Below, piece by piece: positions 22,101 to 34,100 of a stretch of DNA of 64,000 bases; within the stretch, counting starts at the first letter, position 1; each line of letters begins with the position of its first letter. Under the pieces are notes generated by a model that saw only the letters and a program-made list of their open reading frames with translations, searched no databases and was not told the origin of the DNA. Origin of the DNA: Agapetus fuscipes (Eukaryota; Arthropoda; Insecta; Trichoptera; Glossosomatidae); the NCBI GenBank assembly GCA_951799405.1, contig OX637363.1:1736001-1800000 (forward strand), given 5' to 3'. The translations under genes and the position numbers were made by a program.

Positions 22101-25100
22101 GCGGATCCACTCATGCTCCAGCTGGGATGCCGGCGGATACTTGTCGCAGCCCAGCTCCAGGGTGATCTCAAAGTCATTCGAGGACAGGTAGTTGAAGTCC
22201 TGCATGCCTGGAGTTTAAGGAACAGGTTAATTTTGAAGGAATATTGCATCAAGTGACCCTAATAGATTGTTGCAGTGTTGTACAATAGGATGAACCTCTG
22301 AACTGCCAAAGTGCTGATCAGCGCTATATGTATTTATCGAAAAAAAAAAATATTTTACTTTAGTATATACACAGAAATAATGGCATTATCTAATCTAATC
22401 TAATCTAATCTAAGCTGCAAAGATATATATCATTTAAGATTTATATTAAATGCATTCCCACAAGCAGATATGTATAATTTCGCGCTAACACATGCCGCAT
22501 GTGGACCTACAATATAAAAACCCAATCTCAAATGAACATAAGCCTTGCAACTCTTGCCGTCCTTCCCTGAAACAGGGGTGACATTGGCAAAGTGAACCAA
22601 TTTTTTTTACAGTATGGGTGGTCAGCCGCATAACAACCTATAAGTCAAGGAACATACATGACAAATTACATTTTTAAAATCAATAAAATAACAATATATA
22701 CATTGACATAAAAAACTAAATCACAAAACCAATTTTACTTTAACAAACCCCAGCCGCCAACATCACAGATCAACCGCCATTTCTTTCTATCCTTACATAC
22801 TTCTTTCATTTCCTCCAGAGTCATAACCTTCTTCATACAAGCTCTTCTTTTATTATGACTCTGGATATTCCATTTATTCGCAATTTCGGATATTTGGTCC
22901 ATCCATACCTTTCTCGGTCTTCCTCTACCACGACATCCATCTATTCTACCAACATATACTTTCTTCGTCAGTCTTTCCTCATTCATTCTCTCCATATGCC
23001 CAAACCATCTTAACAAACTTCTTTTAATCTTCACTTTCACACTTTCTCTTGCACCACATTATTCTCTTACAAAATCATTCCTCACCCTGTCACTCCGTTT
23101 TTTCCCAATCATACTTCTTAGAAAGTCCATTTCAACAGTATGGACTTTACTAATTTCACTTTCATTCACCGTCCAGGCCTCGCTTCCATACATCAAGGTG
23201 GGTAAAAGTATGCCACTGCGTACCGCCAATCGAGCATTTTTAGATATGTTTTGATTTTTGGCGATACAAGCTGTGGCACCCAGTACACACCTGCCCTTCA
23301 TTACTCTTCTTTCAAATTCACCGGTCATTCTTCCATCTTTTTCAAACATACTTCCCAGGTATACAAACTCATTTACGACATCAACATTCATTCCATTAAT
23401 TTTAAATTCATAATTCATACTTTCATCATCTCTTTCAAAAATCAATACTTTCGTCTTACTTGCATTCAACTTCAGATGGTTACCTAACAAAGCTTCATTC
23501 AATCTAGAGAGCATTGTTTGCAATTCTACTGCTGAATCAGAAACAAGAACTGCATCATCTGCATACAGTAAAACACTCACTTTGCTCTCTCCTATCGTCA
23601 ATCCACAATCATTAAGTCGAGCATCTCTGACACACTTGTCCATGACTATGTTAAATAGCCATGGACTCATCACACATCCTTGCCTCACACCCTTATAAAC
23701 TTCAAACCACTCACTATACTCACCATCAATACGAACACATGCCTTACTATTTTCATAGTTGGCATGCACCGCACCTAGGAGAGCCCCATTCACTCCGTAT
23801 GCTTTCAAAACATCCCATAACATACCTCTGTCTACTGAGTCAAAAGCCTTTTCCAGATCTACAAAGGCCGTGAACAGCTTCCGCCTCACCGACAATTGTT
23901 TTTCAACAAGTTGTCGTAGAGTAAAAATCTGATCAACACAGCCTCTACCGGCCATAAAGCCGGACTGTATATCGGAAATCCTTTCACTAGTAGTCAGAAT
24001 CACATTTTTTATAATCACCTTACAGAAGACTTTTCCTGGTATACTGAGTAGACTGATTGGTCTGAAGTTCTGACAGTCTTTTTTGTCCCCTTTACCTTTG
24101 TAAATGGGAACAATGACTGCCTTCCTCCAATCCATCGGTACTACTCCTGCATTCACACAAAGCTGACATAATTCGTACATCCAATCTATCACGCATTCAC
24201 CTCCTGCTTTCAACATTTCACCATTTATTCCATCAAACCCAGCAGACTTTCCATTCTTCAAACATTCAATAGATACTTTTATTTCCTCTTTCAAAATCCT
24301 AAATTCATTCTCTTCTGTCATTTTTCTAAACAAATTTCTTTCGCCCCGACCAAAAATCCCTTCAAAATATTCTTTCCATCTCTTACATACTTCATCATTC
24401 TCCCATACCATCTCACCAACAGCACTTTTGATTCCTGGGGTGGTCAATGCAGAATCTTTATTCCTAATGGCACCGACCCATCTCCAGAATTCCTTCCTAC
24501 TGTCGGTGAAACTTCTGTTCATTTTTTCATCAATCTTTCTCTGTTCATTCGCTTTGCTTTCATAAACTATATTCTTCGCCATTCGCTTGGCTATCTTATA
24601 TTCATCTTCTAGCTTTCTATCATTCCTGTCGTTCAGCCACTTTTTGTAACATTCCTTCTTTACTTTCACAGCCTCTTTTACTTTAGCATTCCACCAGGCA
24701 TCCCCTTTCAATCTTCCACCTTTCGTTTCTCCACATACTTTTCGAGCACATTCAATCATTCTTTCTTTCATATCCTTCCACATGCTTTCAATATCTTTTT
24801 CATTCACATTCTTTTCAAGTTCATTCACACTTAACTTTTTTTGTATTTCTGATTTATACTTCACTTTCACGTTTTCATCACTCAGACTTTCTACTTTTAT
24901 TCTTGGCTTTCTTACTTTCTTCTTACGTTTCTTCTTTCTTACTTCTCCAATCATTATTTTAGCGCATAAGAGATAGTGGTCACTGCATATTTCAGGCCCA
25001 CGATAGACACGGCTATCTCTTACGGCTCCTCTCAGTCTTTCATCCACACAGATGTAGTCAATGATTGTGCGACTTCCCACAATCTGCCTTGTGTACAGAT

Positions 25101-28100
25101 GCACATCCTTGTGCCGAAACCATGTGTTTGATGCAAAAAGGCTGTGCTCTGCACACAAAGCTATCAGGTGTCGCCCATTATCATTGACTACACCTCGTCC
25201 ACTAGGACCAACAATTTTCACACATTCATCTCTTTGCTTACCTACCCATCCATTCATATCACCCAAAATTATAATGAATTCATTCTTCTTACTTTCACGC
25301 ACAGCTGCATTCAACTCGTTCCAATTGTCGCATTATAATTATAATTATTATATCGGGCTATGAAGGGCCCTCTCCGATTATGGATAAGACTTTCTAAAAA
25401 GGTGTGTCTTGAGTGCTCCGTGAAATACACCCACAGATTTACAGTTCTTCACTCCGGGTGGCAGTGTGCTCCACTCCACCGGACGCATAACACTGAAAGC
25501 GCGGTACCTGAAATTGGTACGAATCTGACGGCGCAGCTGACCCAAATTGACTGCTCCATCGCCTGCGGATCTGCCTCCTTACACCCATCTCAACAGGCAA
25601 CATCATGTCAGTCAGATAAGGTGGAGCCAAGCCATTGATGGCTTTATATACCATCAGACAAACACGGTAGACCACCCTCTCCGGGAAACGAAGCCAATGT
25701 AGTTTTTTTAACAGCGGAGTGATGTGAGCGAATTTCGGTACCCCGAATATGAGTCTTGCTGCCAAATTCAACAATTGCCGGTCGATAGCTCAGTTGGTAG
25801 AGTGCTTGCATTCTACCCCGTGAGCTCGGGTTCGAATCCCACCGAGGAGGGTGTCAGAAATGATTTCCTATTTCGGTGTTTATTTCAAACCCCATAATAA
25901 AAATACCGGCAAGGTTTACTCAGCCTTCACAAGAAATGAGTACCAGCCCCCTCGGGAGCTGGGAAATCCCCACTTCAACTGAAGTGGTTGGCGTAAAGCC
26001 AGCCCCCTTACCTGTAAAAATAAATAGGTTCAACTACCCCTTCGGGGATAACGCGGCAAGAAGTTACACTATATGTGTAGCTTAGTTGCGTTGCGTTTGC
26101 GTTGCTAGGCAACAAGTGACGATGAATAGTTGATTCTCTTATGAAGATTGGGCCTTCAGACGTGTCCACAGCTTGTAACTGAATAATTTAAGGCAAACTG
26201 TAGCCGTGTCTCACCTCCCTTGAGGCTGTACCACTGCGCCCCGTTGGTTATGCCGCCCTGCTTGCCGAAGTTGTAAGAGTCGGATCCTGAGCAGCCGGTG
26301 CGCTCTGGACTGGCCATGTCAGCGTGGTGACTTGCATAAACCAAGGCCAGCTCCCTAAAAAAGAGGAACTAACATTAGGTCAGCTTTTTCCGGGATCTGT
26401 TGCCGTGGTCTATGGGAGCTGGAGCTTCCGGACGTTTCGCCCATGTCGACGATGGGATTCTTCAGCGTGAAGTGTGATGATGAAGATCTTCTTGATGAAA
26501 GTGTGCGTACACTCGGGGTTTATATGTGAAAAATCATGGCACTCTGCATACGAGTTGTGTTGTGGAGCAGCGACATCTGTTTATTTTAACGCGGCAAGAA
26601 GTTACAATATATGTGTAGCTAAATTTTGGTTTTTATGTTGTAGGCTCACATGAGGCATGTGCAAGCGCGAACTTGTACATGTCTGGTTGTGAGAATGCAT
26701 GTAATGTGAATCTCCAATGTAACATATCTTTGCAACTTAGATTAGATTAGATTAATTGTGTTTTTCGCATGTCATTTTCATTGTGGATGAAATTCGAGAA
26801 GCTTCTGGCAAAATTCACCTTTAGAAGCTTCTTTTGCTGGGCTTTATAAGACGCAAACAGCTCTTCAGGAGTGGAGTTCTCCTGCGACAATGTGCCTTTG
26901 AAGACTAAGACAGCTTAAGGGAACACAAACCATCTGTGAAATAAATAAATGTAAATTGCAAAATTAAATCTAACTGTAAAATAAATATCCCAAAAGAAGA
27001 CCAGTGTTTAATTTGGAGACTATTAGAACCCAAAAAACCTTAACAGTATTGAGTGTTTATTGTCACCTGAAGGTGTCATCGTCAGGAGACAGGGAGTACT
27101 CCTCCGAGGATGCCCCCGTCTTGCTCTCGTCATACGGATAGTTGGCCACCAGCTCTCCTCCGTGTATGTTGGCGCTCAGCACAAACGGTACCTGCATGAT
27201 CAGGCGCATCACGGCGCGGGTCTCCGCCTCAATCTGGAATGTCAAATGTATGCATTTAAATTTATGCTATGAAATTGATGCTATTAAATTTACAGTCAAA
27301 TTTATGCTGTAAAGTACATGCTGTTAAATTTATACAGTCAAATTTATGCTATAAAGTACATGCTGTTAAATTTATACAGTCAACTTTATGCTGTGTCAAT
27401 AAATTTGTGAACAAGAAAGATGAAAAATTGTTTATAAATCTGTTTCTAAATTTCTGAATAGTTTTTCCATAGAGAGACAATCACTTTGGTGACAAAAGTA
27501 CATAATTTTTAGCTTTTTTTCATTTTTAACATAATATTCTTACAGACACTTTATTTTTAATGTTTATTTTGTCAAAGGAATCATTAACTGAATAAACTAT
27601 TGACCCGATAATTACAGCTCAGATAATAACTTAATAATAAAGTAAATATGTTATTACAAATGCATTTCACTAGGTACGTAACATATTATTACAGATTAAC
27701 AGTGCATGGTCAAATGTCATAAAATATCTTATCTACTATGAAAAGCATAGTGCGCTCACTCTTTTTAGTCATAATTATAGACAAAGCGTTTTCTGCTATC
27801 ATCACACTGGTTGATAGCTCAGTTGGTAGAGTGCTTGCATTCCATGCCGTGAGCACGTGTTCGAATCCCGCCGAGGTTGTCAGAAATGATTTCACGTTTC
27901 GGTGTTTATTTCAAACCCCAAAATAAAATACCGGCAAGGTTTACTCAGCCTTCACAAGAAATGAGTACCAGCCCTCTCGGGAGCGGGGAAACCTCCCATT
28001 TCAACTGAAGTGGTTGGAGTAAGGCTTGCCCCTTTACCTGTAAAAATAAATAGGTTCAAATCGCCACATGGGACCACTCCGGAGATAGCGCAGGCAAGAA

Positions 28101-31100
28101 GTTACACCACATGTGTAGCTTAGTAGTCACAGGTAATGGCGTCAGCCTCGAACATGAACAAATTCACTTTCCGTGGGGATTTCCCGGCACCCGAGGGGCT
28201 GGTTCTCACTTCTTGTGATGGCCGATTACACCTTGCCGGTATTTTTCTTTCGGATTTGACATAAGCACTGAAATGAAAAATTGTTTCTGACAACTTAAAA
28301 GTCTGCCTAGAAGTGCTACAAATGCGATTGTGAACTCCTTTGTAGTGGCCAGACTCGACTACTGCAATGCGATCTATGCTGGCCAGCCCAAAAATCAGCT
28401 AAATAGGCTTCAATCGCTGCAGAACGCCGCAGCTAGAATTATATATGGCGCTGCAAAGCCTTGCCACATCACTTCTCACCTTTAAGCTTTCCATTGGCTG
28501 AAAATCCCTGAAAGGATCACTTTCAAAGTCGGCTTGTTCACCTTTAAAGCACTGCGTGGAAGTGCTCCAGGGTACCTGATGGAGCTGGTGTCTCCAGCTA
28601 CTACAAGCTCGCGCGGACAAACACTGAGGTCAGCTGCATCAAGAAGCAGCTGCCTAGACATCCCTGCAAGAAGGCCCCGCACTGTTTTTGGAGACAGAGC
28701 ATTCAAGGCGGCCGCTCCAATGACTTGGAATGCTATTTCCGCCTCACTGAGAGAACTGGATTTGGAGAGACTCTTCAAAAGACGTCTCAAGACTCACCTT
28801 TTTGTCCAATCATATGGACAAGTGCCTTTGGAATGGCACACTGTCATAAAAGGCGCTATATAGAATTTGTACTTCATTCATTCATTCAACCGTGATGGGG
28901 ATTGAATCCTAGCCTTCGGCATGGAATGCAAGCATTCTACCAACTGAGCTAGCAACTGGACTTGATGTCAACGACATTACCATGTTGAAAGCACCGGTTC
29001 CCATAGATCACCGAAGTTAAGCAACAATGGGCGTGGATAGTACTTGGATGGGTTACCGCTCAGGTACACCGCGTGTCGTTGGCATCTTGGACCGGTCCGT
29101 AGTCCAGTGGCAACACTTCGGACTCGTAAATGGAAGGTTGTGGATTCGGATCCCGGCGGAGCACAAAAATATACCATTGATATTTCGAATGTGCTCTTTC
29201 CTGAGTTAAATAATTCATAAACCTTTACCAAAGACCGGTCACTGAAAGGTCCATCCAACCTTACAACAACTGGGTCTTGCTTGAGAATTGGCGCTTTCTA
29301 CAGCGACAACCAAGCTCGTAGAGGGCTCTTGAGGTGTAATTCACACAAAAACAGCGCTCACCAAATAAATCATCCTAATATTATTATTATTATATTGATA
29401 GTTTTGTAGCTTACGGGCTGCGACAGCTGATCCAGCTCCGGCAGCAGGTGGTTGTTGTGACCGCGGCCACTGTCCTCATTGGTGTACATGATGCGGTTGA
29501 GGTCGGGGAAGTTGCGGTTCAGGTCCACAGAGTGGTTGTTGCTCCTGCCTATGATGTAGTCGGTGCCACCCTGGAAACAAAATAATGTTTTTTTTTAAGA
29601 AATCCTATGCGGGAGACTCCCTAGACTCTAGAGACTCTAGAGGTCTATGACACTTGTTGTAGTGCCGCAGAGGTGTACGAGCTTGGTCGTCGCTACAAAG
29701 CGCCAATACTCAAGCAAGACCCAGGTGCTGTAAGGCTGGATGGACCTTTTTAGTGACCGGTCTTTGGTAAAGGTTTTATGATTTTTTTCAACCCAGCGAA
29801 GAGCATATTTGGAAATATAAATTGGATATATTTTGCTCTCCGCCGGAATCCAAATCCAGAACCTTCCATTTACGAGTCCAAAGTGTTGCCACTGGACTGC
29901 GGACCGGTCCAAGAAATGCCAACGACACACGGTATACCTGAGTGGTCACCCATCCAAGTAGCATCCGCGCCCAATGTTGCTTAACTTCGGTGATCTGATG
30001 AGAACCGGTGCTTTCAACATGGCATCGTCGTTGACAAATTATTTTACCAGTTTTCCCCACATTCTTCGTTATTCCTAAAAATAATAAAGCACTTATTTTC
30101 TAACAAGACGTCTTCATATTATATTTATTACTACTGACTTATATCACTCCTTTACTTATAGGTTGATATGACTGCTCCGTAGTCCAGTGGTAACACTTTG
30201 GACTCGTAAATGGAAAGTTGTGGGTTCGCATCCCGGCGGAGCAAAAAAAATATACCAATTATATTTTCAAGTTTGCCTTTCGCTGGGTTGAAAAATTCAT
30301 CTATCTTTTTGATTTTGCTTTTCGGTTACGGATATGGATATGTTTGTTTTTAGATATCTGATAGTTTCGGATACAGATAAGGATATCCATAAAATCTCTG
30401 ATCTAAGTTGCAAGGATATAGTAACATTCAAAATTGATATTCAGACTGGCCAACTTCTGAATAAAGAAGTCATCTTACGTCCTCGGTGGCTGTCTGCCAG
30501 CCGTCAGGGTTCATGCTGGGCAGCAGGTGGATCCTGGTGGAGCGCAGCAGCTGCCTGATGAGGGAGTCTCCGGCCAGGAAGCCCTCGCACAGGTGGTCGG
30601 CCAGCTTCAGCAGCAGCTCCCGGCCCAGCACCTCGTTGCCGTGCATGTTGGCTATGTACTTGAACTCCGGAGTCACTGGAATCACACAAATATATTCATG
30701 AAGATGCTATTGAGTCTCGCACAATTTCCGCTTTCCCGCGACTCGGCATATTATACAGAGCTCGTATGTTTTTTACTTCAGCCCAGTTATTGACTCTGTA
30801 TTTAAATCCCGAATCCGCCTTATTATTGAGTATGGAAGCCATCTCTGGTCTGGTATGTCCAAGAAGTGACCAACTTGATTCTGTGCAAAGGAGGGCAGTG
30901 AGGTTGATCAATGATCCTTCTCTGACATTCGATCTGCAGCCGCTCCAGCACAGAAGAAAAGTTGGAATGCTCAGTCTTTTTTATCAATACTATCACGGAG
31001 CTTGAAAGAAATGGAGGCAACTCTGTAGAGGCTCTGCCCCCCCCCCCCCCCCTAACGGAATGGCGACAGAGTTACAGTTACAGTAAGAAACAGGTGACCA

Positions 31101-34100
31101 TCCTCAGTATTGGTCTGCAAGTATGGTGGTGAATTGAATATTAATATTTGAAATACAACAGCGTTGGTTTCAGTCTAATCAGACCCTCTTGGTGATAGCT
31201 TTGACCTTGTGCTAATAAATTTCACTATTGAATTCATTAAATAAAGTTGATGACATATTAATTGATTTAATATTAATGATGAAATATTAATTGAGAACTT
31301 AAACCTGTTTCTGGCCAGGACAAAATACGTTGGTGAATAGCATTCGTCTTTACGAATTGATTAAAAAAAAAATCAACATTGTATAAATATTATAATGTAA
31401 GGTAGAAATCAGAAGATAAATTATAGTAATAGTATTAAAAATAATAATTATCATTGCTCCCGCCTAGTATCGCGGAGAATGCAATACGTGACCAGCCATA
31501 TAAAATTTACAATTAAATACAGAGGAAACAAAGTCTAACAATAAAACAATACGCATATAAAAAAATACAGGAAAAAAAAATACATATGCGAAACTACAAT
31601 AAATATGAACGGCGCACTCGTCAAGACACGCCCCCAACCAATCACAGTGAGAGAAAGTCGCTGAGCAAGAGAAAGTACTTAAATAGAATCTCGATCGCTT
31701 TATCAGCAGTCTGTGGCGGTACGCCAAGCAGTGCGCGGTGTGTTCACGCTCGATTTCGTAAATTTTAAGTTCGCGGGTGAATGTTAATTTTTTCTTCCAC
31801 TATTTTTTTAAATGTTGAAAAGTGGTATAAAATGAAAAAGTGTAACAATAAATCAAATTGAATAAGAAAATATAAAATAAACTTATTATATCTCGCTTTA
31901 TTATTTTAATAAAATAATTTTACTGAACGTAATCAGAACAAAATTTGAATGAGAGAAAAATTTGAACAAAGGCGGCAATTTAGTTTTTTTTTTGAAAATG
32001 AAATAAAATATACAGAAATAAACGAAATATTTTTTCTATGTAAAACAACTAAGCTTCACATTAAGTGGAACTTCTTGTTGCGAGTGAACCTATTTATTTT
32101 TACAGGTGAGGGAGGAAAACGTAGATTTCCGCCAATGATTCTTTAACTATTCAAATATAACATTTTTGTGTTTTTAAAATACCTAAGTGTTGCATTAAAA
32201 AAACCAGTGACCAGTGCATCGTTTTCTTCTTCATTCAACTGAGCGCCATCATGAGCCTTAAAAAAATGCGATATTAATATTTTTTCTATTAAAATAACAC
32301 GTAGGGCTATATATTTTTTTAACCTTAAACTAAGTGATGGGAATTAAGTGTGTTTAAAAAGATTTTCAATGGTGTACTTGAAATAAAATAAAGTGCCATG
32401 TGAAAGCCAAGACAGGAGTAGCAGCCGGGAGCTTGCGCTAACACATGTAAATTACTATTTATCAAAACTCGCGTAAAGTATATGGTGTGTTCCAGGGGCG
32501 GTTGCAGAATAATGTAAGTCACTTTGAATTTATGAAATGTTTGCATGACATATACTTTATTGTATTTTATTTATGTGTTGATATTTTTGTTTTTTTTCTT
32601 TTTTATTGTGAAGGTTTTGTTAAGGAATCCTGTGCGGGAGGCTCCCCTTTTCTTGAAAAGCTTAGGGATCTATGTCGTTGTTGCTTCTTGTTGCTAATTG
32701 TTGCTTCTGTCGTGAGGCGCTGCAAAGAAGTGGCGATTGATGTTGATTTTGAATAAAACCGGATTAAATTGAGAAGGGAACACAGACACTGGTAGATCAT
32801 TCCATAAACGGGCAGTTTGTCAAAGGAATGAGTCATGAAAACGCCAAGTTCTCATAGTTTTGAGGTGTGTCCGTGTTTACGAAAAATTGTAAAGGAGGCA
32901 GGCCCGGATTAAGGGCGGTTCGAGCTGTGCGACCAAACCAGGGCCCCTGCGTCCTGGGCCCCGCGACATTTTCCAAAAATATATTTGAAACAATTTTTTT
33001 TTTACATAAATTTGTTCGAGGGCTCAGGTTTTTAAAAAAACTTTCACGACCACGCCCTCATTGACGCTTTGGAAATTAGTTACTAAAGATATTTAATTTT
33101 AATTATTTTTGGGATCTGAATCAAAAGCAGCCTTCGCCCAAAGACGCCCATATGAAATTGTACAGAAAAAATATTTCAATACATTTTTGTACAAGAAGGA
33201 TAAGACAAAGCTCGCTCTACAAGTGTCATAGACCTCCCGAAGAGGTTTCCCAAAAACAAACTCAAAGAGCCGTCGGTAATTTTTTTGGTTCGCAATAAGT
33301 ATACATTATTTGGTTGGCGCGGGGAGGTGTTGGTGGGAGGGGATAGAGGGTTGGGGCCCCCTGACTTTCCCCGCACCAGGGCTCCCAGTGGACTTAATTC
33401 GGGCCTGCATACGAGTTATTTGAGAGACGAGCTTTCGAAATTTTGTTTTGAGATACGAGCAACGTGGAAAAGAAATACCCTGAAAAAGATCGTGGCCTTA
33501 GATAGGAAGCAATAAAACACGGCCGCGCGTGAACATCTGATTGATAGACAAAAATTCTTCGTACAAATTGTAGGGAGAAAATTTTAATGCCCAGTCAGCT
33601 GTTCACGCGCAGCCATGCTTTCTATGAACATCTGATTGATAGTCAATCTTCATACAAATTATGGAGAAAATTTAAATGCCCGCTCAGCTGTTCACGCGCG
33701 GCCATGCTTTCTGTGAACATCTGATTGATGGTCAAATGCCTACTCTTCACACAACTTGTTTAGAGAAAATGTAAATACCCGGTCAGCTGTTCACGCGCGG
33801 CCATGTTTTCTTGATTTCTATCTACCGATTTGATCACTAGATTAGTCGTAACTGGAGAGAACAAAATAAGAGAGAACAAAATAAAAGACGTAATTTTTTT
33901 CTACATTCTAGAAGATATTGTAGTAAATTCTTTATTAAATATTTGTATTTTTAATACCTTAACAAAAATCACTAGTTTTCAATTTAGTATAAAAATAAAT
34001 CCTTGAAATAATAATAAACATGGTTAAAAAAATAGGAAATAAAAAAAAATAATCGTAGCAGCTGTTTAAAATGCACCCCAATGCAAGCTTCCCCTTCTAT

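Noticed and set aside
28967..29085. 5S rRNA gene
   Set aside because: It is about 5S length and has control regions, but many substitutions and direct fusion to SINE2 in three of three copies show it is a SINE head.
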